Shown: positions 24,546 through 33,497, numbered from the stretch's first letter. The stretch is DNA of 45,335 bases from an uncultured Solirubrobacterales bacterium (GCA_903821395.1 CAIJLJ010000043.1:1-45335), one strand, 5' to 3'. Notes: generated from the sequence alone by a model not told the origin. Translations and numbers: made by a program.

Positions 24546-25808
24546 ATGACTACTACTGAGCAGATTCCCGATTCCGAAGTAACCCCCGACGCCGCGGTCC
24601 CCTTCAACCTTGCTCTCTCAGACGAGCAGAAGGAGATCCGCGACTGGGCCCACGGTTTTGCCGCCGACGTAATCCGTCCGGCCGGCGAAGAGTGGGACGA
24701 GCGCGAGGAAACCCCTTGGCCAGTGATCCAGGAGGCCGCAAAGATTGGGCTCTACGGCTTCGAGGGCACCGCACAGTTCTTCGGCGACCCAACCGGGCTG
24801 CTACTGCCGATCGTCAACGAAGAGCTCTTCTGGGGCGACGCCGGAATCGGCATGGCGATCTTCGGCACAACGCTCGCCGTCGCTTCGATCTTCGGTCAGG
24901 GCACAAACGAGCAGATCGGCGAGTGGATCCCGCGCTGCTTCGGCACCGTCGATGACCCAAAGGTCGCATCGTTCTGCGTTTCTGAGCCCGACGCAGGCTC
25001 GGACGTATCAGCGCTCCGAACCCGCGCCAAGTTCGACGAGAAGACGAACGAGTGGGTTCTCAACGGGCAGAAGGCTTGGGCAACGAATGGTGGCATCGCC
25101 GATGTCCACGTGATCGTCGCCTCGGTCGACCCTGAGCTTCGGTCGCGCGGCCAGGCCGCCTTCGTCGTCCCATTTGAGACCAAGGGCATCAGCCAAGGCG
25201 TGAAGGTCAAGAAGCACGGCATCCGCGCCTCCCACACAGCAGAGGTTCTGCTCGACGACGTTCGAATCCCAGCCGAGAACGTGCTCGGTGGCAAAGAGAA
25301 GCTCGATGAGCGTCTCGCCCGTGCGCGCGAAGGCACGAAGAACAAGTCGCAGGCAGCTATGGCGACCTTCGAGGCCAGCCGCCCGACCGTGGGCGCCCAG
25401 GCCGTTGGAATCGCCCGCGCCGCTTACGAGTACGCACTCGAGTACTCGAAGGAGCGCGAACAGTTCGGCCGCAAAATCATCGAGAACCAGTCGATCGCTT
25501 TCATGCTCGCCGACATGAAGATGGAGATTGATTGCGCTCGCCTGCTCGTTTGGCGCGCCTCCTGGATGGGTCGCACCGGTCAGGACTTCAACAACGCCGA
25601 AGGCTCAATGAGCAAGCTGAAGGCCGGCGAGGTCGCCGTTTGGACGACCGAGCGCGCAATTCAGATCCTCGGCGGTAACGGTTATGCGCGCGAGTACCCG
25701 GTTGAGCGCTGGCACCGTGACGCGAAGATCTACACGATCTTCGAGGGAACTTCCGAGATTCAGCGGCTTGTTATTAGCCGCGCGATCTCAGGCATGCACC
25801 TGAGCTAA
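24546..25808 (+). CDS. Acyl-CoA dehydrogenase
   Basis: A 420-residue FAD enzyme with the ACAD domain order. It has an N-terminal helical part (FNLALSDEQKEIRDWAHGFA), the flavin-binding FCVSEPDAGSDVSAL and KAWATNG segments in the middle beta domain, and the C-terminal helical domain with GNGYAREYPVERWHRDAKI. The catalytic glutamate is in TIFEGTSEIQR. It oxidises acyl-CoA to the trans-2-enoyl-CoA in beta-oxidation or a related pathway; chain-length preference cannot be read. It stands alone behind a TetR-type operator and probably has a leaderless mRNA. Confidence 0.94.
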   Translation: MTTTEQIPDSEVTPDAAVPFNLALSDEQKEIRDWAHGFAADVIRPAGEEWDEREETPWPVIQEAAKIGLYGFEGTAQFFGDPTGLLLPIVNEELFWGDAGIGMAIFGTTLAVASIFGQGTNEQIGEWIPRCFGTVDDPKVASFCVSEPDAGSDVSALRTRAKFDEKTNEWVLNGQKAWATNGGIADVHVIVASVDPELRSRGQAAFVVPFETKGISQGVKVKKHGIRASHTAEVLLDDVRIPAENVLGGKEKLDERLARAREGTKNKSQAAMATFEASRPTVGAQAVGIARAAYEYALEYSKEREQFGRKIIENQSIAFMLADMKMEIDCARLLVWRASWMGRTGQDFNNAEGSMSKLKAGEVAVWTTERAIQILGGNGYAREYPVERWHRDAKIYTIFEGTSEIQRLVISRAISGMHLS

Positions 25809-25818
25809 CGGCCGTCTA

Positions 25819-26808
25819 CTAACCGCCAGCTTTGGCGATCGCTCGGCGCACTTCGGCGACCGAGAAAGCACCTTCGATCCGCTCGACTACCTTGCCCTGT
25901 GCGTTGAGGACGAACAGCCAAGGCTCGGTCGGTAGGCCGTACGCCGCTGGCTGCGTTCGCAGTCCAAGATCAACACGGTTGTCTTTATAGATCTCATTCG
26001 TGATGTAGGCGGCCTTGCCGCTCGTGTCGGTAGCCCGCGCTTCTTCGAGCACGTCAACTACAGGGCCACAGACCCGACTTTGGCAGAGGGCCGGGGTTGC
26101 GAACAGCAGCGCAACCGGCTTCTTGCCGTAAACATCGAAGAGGTCGGTCGTCAGCAGGCCGGTCGCGGCCGGCGAGCGGGTTGAGATCCGCGCGGCATCG
26201 CCAGCCACGGAGGCGAGCGTTGGCGTGTGAACCTTCGGCGCGGCATCCCCCACCTTCGGCGGGCCGCCGGGCTGGCCGACCTGAGCCGTAAACGGTGAGC
26301 TGAGAACTACACGCCCGTCGAGCTTGGCGAGCGCAAAGACTTGGTACTTCCCGGCCTTCGGAAATGTCACTTGGGCGACGTAAACGCTCTTGGCCGCGCC
26401 CGCGTCTTGTGCAGCCGTTTTGCTCGTGTATTGCGGTGCGACTGCGAGCGATTCGCTGTGGGCGATAAACGGGCCGCGGAGGTTTCCGCCGCCGGGGCTA
26501 TCGATGTAGACGGCCGCCTGGGCTCCCGCGATCTGCTTCTGGGCTGGGTCGAAGAGCGCGAAGCCATAGCGATTAGTCCCTGGCTCAAGCACCGAAACGC
26601 TGGGCGCGAGAATTACTGATTCCTGATTCTGCTGCTTGAGCTGAGCGAGCGAAGTCGAAGATGCCTTTGGAAAATCAGCTGGGCTGGCGTTCGAGGCCGA
26701 GATCCCTTGGACCGCGCCGGTCGACGTTGACGAGCTCGAACTGCCACCGCAGGCAACGACGAGACAACTGGCAAGAACTGCGAGCAGTACGAGGCAAGAT
26801 TTGCGCAT
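25819..26808 (-). CDS. Lipoprotein with C-terminal redoxin-like domain
   Basis: A 329-residue protein with a lipoprotein signal peptide (lipobox LVVAC, lipidated C20) and a Ser/Thr-rich linker. A beta-rich middle domain follows (about 60-190). The C-terminal thioredoxin-fold part (about 195-329) carries a CQSRVC motif after a beta strand (VALLFATP) and LPTEPWLFVLNAQGKVVERIEG, as in Sco/peroxiredoxin-type proteins. It is probably anchored to the outer face of the membrane in redox or metal handling. The CX4C spacing differs from the CXXC of thioredoxins. It converges with the acyl-CoA dehydrogenase gene, 10 bases apart. Confidence 0.82.
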   Translation of the reverse strand: MRKSCLVLLAVLASCLVVACGGSSSSSTSTGAVQGISASNASPADFPKASSTSLAQLKQQNQESVILAPSVSVLEPGTNRYGFALFDPAQKQIAGAQAAVYIDSPGGGNLRGPFIAHSESLAVAPQYTSKTAAQDAGAAKSVYVAQVTFPKAGKYQVFALAKLDGRVVLSSPFTAQVGQPGGPPKVGDAAPKVHTPTLASVAGDAARISTRSPAATGLLTTDLFDVYGKKPVALLFATPALCQSRVCGPVVDVLEEARATDTSGKAAYITNEIYKDNRVDLGLRTQPAAYGLPTEPWLFVLNAQGKVVERIEGAFSVAEVRRAIAKAGG

Positions 26809-26814
26809 TCGTCC

Positions 26815-26820
26815 AGTCTA
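26815..26820 (-). promoter_or_regulatory. -10-like element before the lipoprotein gene
   Basis: TAGACT on the minus strand ends 6 bases before the ATG at 26808, again without a ribosome-binding site. This suggests a leaderless mRNA. Confidence 0.42.
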
Positions 26821-26917
26821 GAAAGCTCGGGCTTCGCGCGAGCCGGTCGCCGCGCAATGGCGGCAATGTGATCGAATACGTGATGCAACCAAAGTGCGGC
26901 TAATCAAGGAGCAGCAA

Positions 26918-27655
26918 ATGGCGGAACGGGCAGCAATCATCACAGGAGCTTCGAGCGGAATCGGACTTGCGATCGCTCAGATGCTGGGGGAGCAGGGTTA
27001 CGGACTGACAGTCGCAGCGCGGCGCGCCGAGAAGCTAGAAGCGGCGGCGAAGACGCTGAGCGATCAGGGGTTCGACGTGCTCGCGATCCCGGCCGACCTA
27101 GGTGACGAAGAAGCTATCGCTGGAGTTGTGAAGAGCCACGAGGAGCGCTTCGGCCGCCTCGACGTGCTCGTCAACAATGCTGGCGTTGGATTCGGCGAGC
27201 TTGCCGATAACTTCACGACGAAGAAAATTGATCTTCAGCTCAACCTCAACCTGCGCGCGATCTTCCTCTTCTACCGCGAATGCATGCCGATGCTTCGCAA
27301 ATCAGCCGAGGAACACAAGGGCACGTTGGTCGTGAACACGGCCTCAATCTCAGGAATTCGTGGCGAGGGCCTCCTGGGAATCTATTCGGCAACGAAGGCT
27401 GGCGTTGTCGGCTTCACGCAGGCGATGAACAAGGAACTAGGCCCAGCGGGAATCCGCAACACCGCTCTCTGCCCCGGCTTCGTCGATACACCGATGACCG
27501 ATCCGTTTGCCGAGTACGTCGCGAAAGACACGATGATGCGGCCAGAAGACATCTCGGCTGCGGTCCGCTTCCTGCTTGAAGTGAGCCCGGCATGCATGGT
27601 TCCCGAAATCCGATTCGAACAGCCAGGGGGAATCTCGATCCCCGGCATCAACTAG
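26918..27655 (+). CDS. Short-chain dehydrogenase/reductase
   Basis: A 245-residue classical SDR. The cofactor loop is TGASSGIG near residue 10, the NNAG motif is present, the catalytic Ser is in NTASISG and the catalytic pair is YSATK. It reduces or oxidises a keto/hydroxy group with NAD(P)H; FabG-like, substrate unknown. The ATG at 26918 is preferred over one at 26894 because AAGGAG lies 7 bases upstream and the protein then begins like its family. It is the first gene of a three-gene operon with the LLM oxidoreductase and a glycosyltransferase. Confidence 0.9.
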   Translation: MAERAAIITGASSGIGLAIAQMLGEQGYGLTVAARRAEKLEAAAKTLSDQGFDVLAIPADLGDEEAIAGVVKSHEERFGRLDVLVNNAGVGFGELADNFTTKKIDLQLNLNLRAIFLFYRECMPMLRKSAEEHKGTLVVNTASISGIRGEGLLGIYSATKAGVVGFTQAMNKELGPAGIRNTALCPGFVDTPMTDPFAEYVAKDTMMRPEDISAAVRFLLEVSPACMVPEIRFEQPGGISIPGIN

Positions 27656-27667
27656 GGAGAACAGCTA

Positions 27668-28711
27668 ATGAAGCTCGGCGTACACATCGGCTACTGGGGC
27701 CTCGGCCTTACCAGCGAAGACCAGCTGGAAATTGTTCAAGAGGCTGAGCGACTTGGTTATGACTCCGTCTGGGCTGCTGAGGCCTATGGCTCTGACACGG
27801 CGACCGTGCTCGGCTGGCTGGCCGGCCAGACGTCAACGATCCGCCTTGGCTCAGGGATCTTCCAGATGCCTGGCCGCTCCCCGGCGATGACGGCGATGAC
27901 GGCAGCGACAATCGACCAGCTCTCGAACGGGCGGATGATTCTCGGCATCGGCTCCTCAGGGCCGCAGGTAAGCGAAGGCTGGCACGGCGTTCGCTTCGGC
28001 AAGCAGCTCGCGCGCACACGCGACTACGTTGCCGTGCTGCGGATGGCCTTGGCGCGCGAGCGGCTCGAGTACAGCGGTGAGACGCTCGAGCTCCCTCTCC
28101 CCGACGGCCCGGGCAAGGCACTGAAGCTGACGATTGGAACCGTTCAGGAGCAGATTCCGATCTACATCGCTGCGATCGGGCCAAAGAACACGCAGCTAAC
28201 TGGTGAGATCGCCGACGGCGTAATTCCAACACTCTTCTCACCGGAGCACGTCTCGGTGATGCGCGATGAACTTCAGATCGGCATCGATCGGGCCGGCAAC
28301 GGCAAGACGCTAGCCGACATCGATATCGCGCCGACCGTGCAGGTGTACGTCAGCGACAACATGGAGGACGCGCGCAACTTGATGCGCCCGTTCATCGGCT
28401 TGTACGTCGGCGGAATGGGTTCGCGCGAGCAGAACTTCTACAACCAGCTTGTTCGCCGCTACGGCTTCGAAGACGCCGCGCAAGAGGTTCAGGATCTCTA
28501 CCTCGACGGCAAGAAGGACGAGGCGATGGCGGCACTGCCCGACGAGCTAATCGACATGGTCTCAATTTGCGGCCCAGCCGATCACGTGCGCGAACGGATC
28601 GCTGCTTATCGCGAAGCCGGCGTCGGCACGCTCGGCGTGAGCCCGGTCGCCTTCACGCGCGAAGAGCGGATCACGCAGCTTCGGCTGATCGCCGAGCTCG
28701 CGGCAGACTGA
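27668..28711 (+). CDS. LLM-class (F420- or FMN-dependent) oxidoreductase
   Basis: A 347-residue TIM-barrel protein of the bacterial luciferase superfamily. It begins MKLGVHIGYWG, followed by AERLGYDSVWAAEAYGSDT, and has the cofactor region GRMILGIGSSGPQVSEGWHG. The C-terminal SICGPADHVRERIAAYREAGV is typical of F420-dependent members in actinobacteria. It transfers hydride between the deazaflavin and an unknown substrate. It follows the SDR by 12 bases and precedes a family 1 glycosyltransferase by 6. The cofactor is inferred from resemblance to actinobacterial homologues. Confidence 0.88.
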   Translation: MKLGVHIGYWGLGLTSEDQLEIVQEAERLGYDSVWAAEAYGSDTATVLGWLAGQTSTIRLGSGIFQMPGRSPAMTAMTAATIDQLSNGRMILGIGSSGPQVSEGWHGVRFGKQLARTRDYVAVLRMALARERLEYSGETLELPLPDGPGKALKLTIGTVQEQIPIYIAAIGPKNTQLTGEIADGVIPTLFSPEHVSVMRDELQIGIDRAGNGKTLADIDIAPTVQVYVSDNMEDARNLMRPFIGLYVGGMGSREQNFYNQLVRRYGFEDAAQEVQDLYLDGKKDEAMAALPDELIDMVSICGPADHVRERIAAYREAGVGTLGVSPVAFTREERITQLRLIAELAAD

Positions 28712-28717
28712 GGCCCG

Positions 28718-29902
28718 GTGCGACTGCTGCTCGGCGCCTTCGGCGACCCGGGCCACGCCTTTCCGATGATCGCGCTTGGGCGCGCGCTGCGCGAGGGCGG
28801 CCACGACGTGACGCTACAGACCGCGCAGCAATGGGAGCAGGTCGTGCGCGGCGAAGGGCTGGCTTTTGCGCCTGCCCCCGAGTACCCCGTCTTCCCCACC
28901 CGTGACGCGCCGCTAAAGCCGTATCAAGCTGTACTTAGAGCTACCGAGGAGACGCAGCCGCTCGTGGAGGAGTGCGACCCGGAGATCGTCGTCCACGACA
29001 TCCTCACGCTGGCTCCCGCGCTGGCCGCTGAGCGGGCTGGCGTGACGGTCGCGACGCTCGTCCCCCACGTTGATCCGCGCACAGCGCCGGGCGCTCCTCC
29101 CTATTCCGTCGGAGCGCTCCCGCCGAGAACCGCGCTTGGTCGCAAGCTCTGGGGCACTCTTCGCCCAGCAACAAACCGGGGGCTCGAAAGCGGGCGGGCG
29201 GAACTGAACGAGACGCGGCGCCGGCTCGGTCTGCCAGCCCTAGAACACCTCCACACAGGGCTATCGCGGCGGCTAACGATGGTCGCGAGCTTCCCCGCGC
29301 TCGAATACCCCCGCCCCGCGGAGCCCGCAACAGAGATCATCGGGCCGCTGATTTGGGAACCCCCAACCGAGCCGGTCGCACTGCCACCGGGCGACGGGCC
29401 GCTTGTCCTCGTAGCTCCATCGACTGCCCAGGACCCTCACCACAAGCTGCTGCAGGCGAGCATTAGTGGCTTGGGCCAGCTAGAGGGCGTTCGCGTTCTT
29501 GCAACATGGAACCGCCGCCCGCTGTCTGAGCCGATCGAGCTACCCGCCAACGTCACGCTGGTCGAATGGATTAGCTACGCGCAGACGATGGCGCATTGCG
29601 ACGTTGTGATTAACCACGGCGGCCACGGCACGCTCGCCCGTGTGCTGGCAAGCGGAGCGGTGCCGGTTGTGATTCCTGCGGGAGGCGACCAGGCCGAGAA
29701 CGCTGCCCGCGTCGCTTGGGCTGGCGCGGGCGTGCGCGTGGCGCCGCGCCTCGCCAGCCCGCGCGCGATCCGTGCGGCTACCGAGCGAGCACTAACTGAC
29801 TCGTCGCTTCGAGCGCGGGCAACCGATTTTCGGTCGTGGTTCGAGAGCCACGATGCGGGCGCCCGAGCGACTGAGCTGCTCGAGCAGCTCGCCGCTGAGT
29901 GA
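28718..29902 (+). CDS. Family 1 glycosyltransferase (MGT/UGT type)
   Basis: A 394-residue GT-B enzyme. The N-terminal Rossmann half begins LLLGAFGDPGHAFPMIALGRAL. The C-terminal donor half has VEWISYAQTMAHCDVVINHGGHGTLARVLASGAVPVVIPAGGDQ, a PSPG-like box in which HGGHGT binds the nucleotide diphosphate. Such enzymes glycosylate small lipophilic acceptors (sterols, macrolides, flavonoids, carotenoids). The GTG start lies 6 bases after the LLM oxidoreductase stop; together with the SDR this looks like a small modification pathway. The acceptor is unknown. Confidence 0.87.
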   Translation: MRLLLGAFGDPGHAFPMIALGRALREGGHDVTLQTAQQWEQVVRGEGLAFAPAPEYPVFPTRDAPLKPYQAVLRATEETQPLVEECDPEIVVHDILTLAPALAAERAGVTVATLVPHVDPRTAPGAPPYSVGALPPRTALGRKLWGTLRPATNRGLESGRAELNETRRRLGLPALEHLHTGLSRRLTMVASFPALEYPRPAEPATEIIGPLIWEPPTEPVALPPGDGPLVLVAPSTAQDPHHKLLQASISGLGQLEGVRVLATWNRRPLSEPIELPANVTLVEWISYAQTMAHCDVVINHGGHGTLARVLASGAVPVVIPAGGDQAENAARVAWAGAGVRVAPRLASPRAIRAATERALTDSSLRARATDFRSWFESHDAGARATELLEQLAAE

Positions 29903-29972
29903 GCGGGCCGCGCACCTCGCCGCGGCAGTGTCGTACCATGCAGCTCGCGGCGTCGCCTTGCGGCGCCGACGA

Positions 29973-30044
29973 TCCGGGGTAGCTCAATGGCAGAGCGAAC
30001 GACTGTTAATCGTTAGGTTGTGGGTTCGAGTCCCACCCCCGGAG
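29973..30044 (+). tRNA. tRNA-Asn (anticodon GTT)
   Basis: The acceptor arms TCCGGGG (29973-29979) and CCCCGGA (30037-30043) pair fully, with discriminator G at 30044 and no encoded CCA. The D arm is AGCTCAATGGCAGAGC. The anticodon stem AACGA/TCGTT encloses loop CTGTTAA with GTT at 30005-30007. The T arm contains GGTTCGAGTCCC. All parts fold as a standard cloverleaf. A TACCAT element at 29934-29939 may be its -10 box. Confidence 0.97.
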
Positions 30045-30094
30045 CTGCCCTTACGCGGTGATGCAGTACCGCAACTACGAGTAGGCGAAGCGAG

Positions 30095-30100
30095 TAGGCT
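30095..30100 (+). promoter_or_regulatory. -10-like element before the PKD protein gene
   Basis: TAGGCT ends 6 bases before the GTG at 30107. The spacing fits the leaderless pattern seen elsewhere in the window. Confidence 0.38.
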
Positions 30101-30106
30101 TCGGCT

Positions 30107-32086
30107 GTGCTTGCAAACTTGGTTGAGTCGCTGCTTTCTCGTCGGTCACGCGCACGGATAAGCGTCCTCGGCCCGCTTGGTGTGCTTCTGATCAGCTCTG
30201 CAATTGGGATCAGCCCAGCAACCTCGTCGGCCACCATCTTCAACCTAAGTAACGGCACCACCGTCAGCTACAAGCCGATCGCCGGCGCCGCGAAGTCGAA
30301 CGGGGCGAATCAGAAGGCGATCAGGCCTGGGATACCGAAAGCGTTTGACTCGGTCTTCGGTTTCCTCGACTACGGCGGTGGGCCGGTGATGCCTTCAAAC
30401 ACCAACTACACGATCTACTGGCGCCCCGCCGGCGCCACCGCATTCGACCCGGGTTACATCGACGGTATCAACCGCTACTTCACCGATCTCGCGCACGACA
30501 GCACCTTGCCGCAAACCAGCGGCGGGGCCGGCAGACAGAACGTTGACTCGGTCGCAACCCAGTACAGCGACGGCAGCGGGAACTTGGTCAACTACGACTC
30601 ACACTTTGGCGACGGCACTCATTCGTCGATTATTGATACGCACGCCTACCCAACGAACGGTTGCAGCGCAGCTCCAACCTGCCTAACCGACTCGCAGATT
30701 CAGGCTGAGATCAGTCGAGTTGTTGCTGAGAACAACCTTCCTCGAGGCCTTTCGCACGAGTACTTCCTCATCACCCCTGCCGGGGTTGAAAGCTGCTTCG
30801 ACGGCGGCGGACCATGCTCGGCCGGATCGAACAACCCTTACTACTGCGCGTATCACGGCAATGTTGGCACCGACAATCCGATTATCTACTCAGTTGACCC
30901 GTACGTGACTGGCATTAACGGGTGCGACAACCCAGCGCAGCACCCCAACACCGGCTCCTATGACGGCCTCCTGCAAGGCGGCCTGAGCCATGAACACAAC
31001 GAGTCGATCACCGACCCGATCCCCAACTCCGCCTGGACCGATATGAACCCAGCGCCAGGCGCCGGCGGCGAGAATGGTGACCTGTGCGGCAGCGATAACG
31101 GGACGACGCTTGGCTCCACTGCAAACGGCCCCTACAACCAAATCATCAACGGCCACTACTACTTCTACCAAACAGAATGGAGCAACATCGGGTCTGCCTG
31201 CCTAGGGCGGCTCGAGACTGTCCCGACGCTGCCAACAGCCTCATTCACGAGCTCGAAGCTTAAAGGCAACAACGTTGATTTCAACGTCGCGACCACACCG
31301 GGTGACACGACTCCCTACTTCTATGTATGGCAGTTCAATGACGGCGGCGAAGTAACCGTTGCGACGCAATCACCGCACATCACGCATACCTTCCCCGACG
31401 CTGGTGCCTACGGAGTGGCGCTGACGATAACGAACGCCTCACAAGGGCTCTACGGTGCCAGCAGGGGTCTGTCAAACAACGTTGAGGCTGGAAACAACGT
31501 GCCCCCCGTAGCGGCTTTCACAGGCCCGCCAACAACAGAGCAGGGCGTAGCCGCATCCTTTGATGGATCAACGTCAAGCGACAGCGATGGCACAATCGCC
31601 AGCTACGACTGGAACTGGGGTGACGGAACGCCCGACGACAGCGGAGTCGCCGCCAGCCACACCTTCGCTAGCGCTGGCAGCTACACCGTCACGCTGACGG
31701 TTACGGACAGCTCCGATGCGACCTCGATCGCCACACGCGGGATAACAGTCACCGTGCCACCACCGAAGACAATCACCGTGATCCGCACCAAGGTGCAATC
31801 TGTGCGTGGTGCCACCGAGCTCGTTACCACGGGAACCGTGCCCTCTGCCGGACGCATCGACCAGACCGCGACAAGCCGGGCGGGATCGAAGCGCACTACG
31901 CGCTGTCGCTCGACCAAGGTCACCTACCGCGCGTCGACATACACGATGCACTGCGGCCTCGACAAAGCGGCCCGTGCCGCGCTGCGCAAGACGCCGCTAA
32001 CGCTCACCGTAGCTACCTCGTTCCGCGCTACTACGGGAGCGAGATCAACGCGCACGCAGGTAGTTCGTCTACCCCGCAGCCGCTAA
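30107..32086 (+). CDS. Secreted PKD-domain protein with exordium-like His-Glu domain
   Basis: A 659-residue exported protein. The N-terminus (about 1-43) has a basic stretch and a hydrophobic helix with an AxA-like site. A domain of about 300 residues follows, with cysteine pairs and the motif LSHEHNESITDP (H295, E296, H297, E299), then GDLC and WSNIGSACLG. This order recalls secreted phosphate-induced/exordium-like proteins and could bind metal. Two PKD beta-sandwich domains (about 380-460 and 465-555, with DWNWGDGTPDDSG and SYTVTLTVTD) follow, then a basic Thr/Arg-rich tail. PKD domains usually bind polysaccharide or protein surfaces. Hydrolase activity is possible but unproven. The GTG start at 30107 has no ribosome-binding site. 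Confidence 0.82.
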   Translation: MLANLVESLLSRRSRARISVLGPLGVLLISSAIGISPATSSATIFNLSNGTTVSYKPIAGAAKSNGANQKAIRPGIPKAFDSVFGFLDYGGGPVMPSNTNYTIYWRPAGATAFDPGYIDGINRYFTDLAHDSTLPQTSGGAGRQNVDSVATQYSDGSGNLVNYDSHFGDGTHSSIIDTHAYPTNGCSAAPTCLTDSQIQAEISRVVAENNLPRGLSHEYFLITPAGVESCFDGGGPCSAGSNNPYYCAYHGNVGTDNPIIYSVDPYVTGINGCDNPAQHPNTGSYDGLLQGGLSHEHNESITDPIPNSAWTDMNPAPGAGGENGDLCGSDNGTTLGSTANGPYNQIINGHYYFYQTEWSNIGSACLGRLETVPTLPTASFTSSKLKGNNVDFNVATTPGDTTPYFYVWQFNDGGEVTVATQSPHITHTFPDAGAYGVALTITNASQGLYGASRGLSNNVEAGNNVPPVAAFTGPPTTEQGVAASFDGSTSSDSDGTIASYDWNWGDGTPDDSGVAASHTFASAGSYTVTLTVTDSSDATSIATRGITVTVPPPKTITVIRTKVQSVRGATELVTTGTVPSAGRIDQTATSRAGSKRTTRCRSTKVTYRASTYTMHCGLDKAARAALRKTPLTLTVATSFRATTGARSTRTQVVRLPRSR

Positions 32087-32149
32087 GCGGCAGCCGCTGC
32101 TGGCCGCTGCCCCAACGGCTCCTTGTTGCCTTTACCCTTTATCGCGACA

Positions 32150-33448
32150 ATGAGCCTTAGATCTAAAAGCCGCGGCGGTTCGCGGACGAAGGCGGTTGCA
32201 GCCTTAACCCTGCTTGCGCTCGGCGTAGTAACAGCGATCCTCGCGACGTTGGAGGGGTTCCCGGCTCACTTTGTGGCCGCCCTGATGCTGCTCGGTGCCG
32301 CCGTGCTCGCACTTGACGGCGTGATCCACAGCGGCGCACGGCGGTTGATCCAAACTGGTGCTGCCGGCGTCCTTGCGGTAGCGAGCATCCTGCTTCTGCT
32401 TGGAAGCATCGAACTGATTGCCGACCTAGCCACGATCGTGCTCTGGGGAAGCGCGATCTGGATTGCGCGCGCCGCGTTCACTGGAGGCAATGGGGAGCCG
32501 CTTGTGGCGGCCGTCGCTCCCAGCGCAGCGGTGATGTTCTGGAACCCGAAATCAGGCGATGGGAAAGCGTTAGCGGTCGGGCTCGCCGACGAGGCGACTT
32601 CCCGCGGCATCAAGGCCGTAGAGCTAAAGCGCGGAGATGACCTCCAGGCGCTGGTGCTCGCAGAGATCGCCGCTGGCGCCGATGCGCTCGCGGCGGCGGG
32701 CGGCGATGGCACGCAGGCGATCGTGGCGGCGATAGCGGCTGAACACAACCTGCCGTTCGCTTGCATCCCGGCCGGAACGCGAAACCACTTTGCGCTTGAC
32801 CTTGGGGTAGACCGGGACGACCTAGTCGGCGCTCTTGACGCGTTCACCAACGGCGGTGAGAAGCGCGTTGATCTGGGTGAGGTGAATGGCCAGGTGTTCG
32901 TGAACAACGTTTCACTTGGGCTCTACGCCGAGGCCGTGCAGCGCGACGACTACCGCGGGGCGAAGCTGCAAACGCTCCTCGACATGGCTCCCGAAGTTGC
33001 CGGGCCCGACGGCACCGGGCTGGAGCTCGAGTGGAGCGGAGACTCGGACCAACGCAGTGAAGATGCAGTCGCGGTGCTGATCTCAAACAATCGCTACCGG
33101 GTCGGCAGGCTGATGGCGTCCGGGACACGCCCCTCGATCTCTGACGGCCTGCTCGGAGTCACGGTCTTCGAGACCGCGATCCCCGGCCCGGGCGATGGCG
33201 TCTTGCGCAGGCCCTGGCGCGAGTGGACGACGCCCGCACTAGAGCTAAACGCGCCCACGCCGATCGCAGCGGGAATAGATGGCGAAGCTACGACGCTCCA
33301 CTCGCCGATTCGCTTTCGCATTCGCAGCAAAGCGCTAAGGGTGCGGATCGCCAGCCACCACCCAGGTGTATCGCCATCGGCCGCGCTTCCCGACCGGCTG
33401 ATTGACCTACCGGGCCAGCTCTGGGATCTGGCTACAGACCGCGCGTAG
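32150..33448 (+). CDS. Membrane-anchored diacylglycerol kinase-like protein
   Basis: A 432-residue protein. About four N-terminal transmembrane helices (residues 12-115) precede a DAGK catalytic domain (about 125-430) with MFWNPKSGDGKA, AAGGDGTQAIVAAI, IPAGTRNHFALDLG and a GIDGEA motif near the C-terminus. It would phosphorylate a lipid or sphingoid-like substrate at the membrane. The ATG at 32150 (MSLRSKSRGG) is preferred to one at 32123 because the resulting basic N-terminus directly precedes the first helix. The gap 32087-32149 holds a GC-rich inverted repeat without a T-run. A soluble paralogue lies at 3425. Confidence 0.85.
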   Translation: MSLRSKSRGGSRTKAVAALTLLALGVVTAILATLEGFPAHFVAALMLLGAAVLALDGVIHSGARRLIQTGAAGVLAVASILLLLGSIELIADLATIVLWGSAIWIARAAFTGGNGEPLVAAVAPSAAVMFWNPKSGDGKALAVGLADEATSRGIKAVELKRGDDLQALVLAEIAAGADALAAAGGDGTQAIVAAIAAEHNLPFACIPAGTRNHFALDLGVDRDDLVGALDAFTNGGEKRVDLGEVNGQVFVNNVSLGLYAEAVQRDDYRGAKLQTLLDMAPEVAGPDGTGLELEWSGDSDQRSEDAVAVLISNNRYRVGRLMASGTRPSISDGLLGVTVFETAIPGPGDGVLRRPWREWTTPALELNAPTPIAAGIDGEATTLHSPIRFRIRSKALRVRIASHHPGVSPSAALPDRLIDLPGQLWDLATDRA

Positions 33449-33491
33449 TGCTCTAGCTGACTTAACCGGCTCGCGATTTCTACCCGCGTAG

Positions 33492-33497
33492 TACATT
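33492..33497 (+). promoter_or_regulatory. -10-like element before the small exported protein gene
   Basis: TACATT ends 6 bases before the ATG at 33504, without a ribosome-binding site. A leaderless start is likely. Confidence 0.45.

Noticed and set aside
29973-30106. tRNA-Asn as attachment site of an integrated element
   Set aside because: No repeat of the tRNA 3' end, no integrase beside it, and the following genes look like host genes. The tyrosine recombinase at 38767 is the housekeeping XerD.
32040-32122. GC-rich inverted repeats (GCCGCT/AGCGGC, CCGCTGC) after the PKD gene as a terminator
   Set aside because: Loops are too short or ambiguous and no T-run follows; simple GC-rich repetition explains it equally well.
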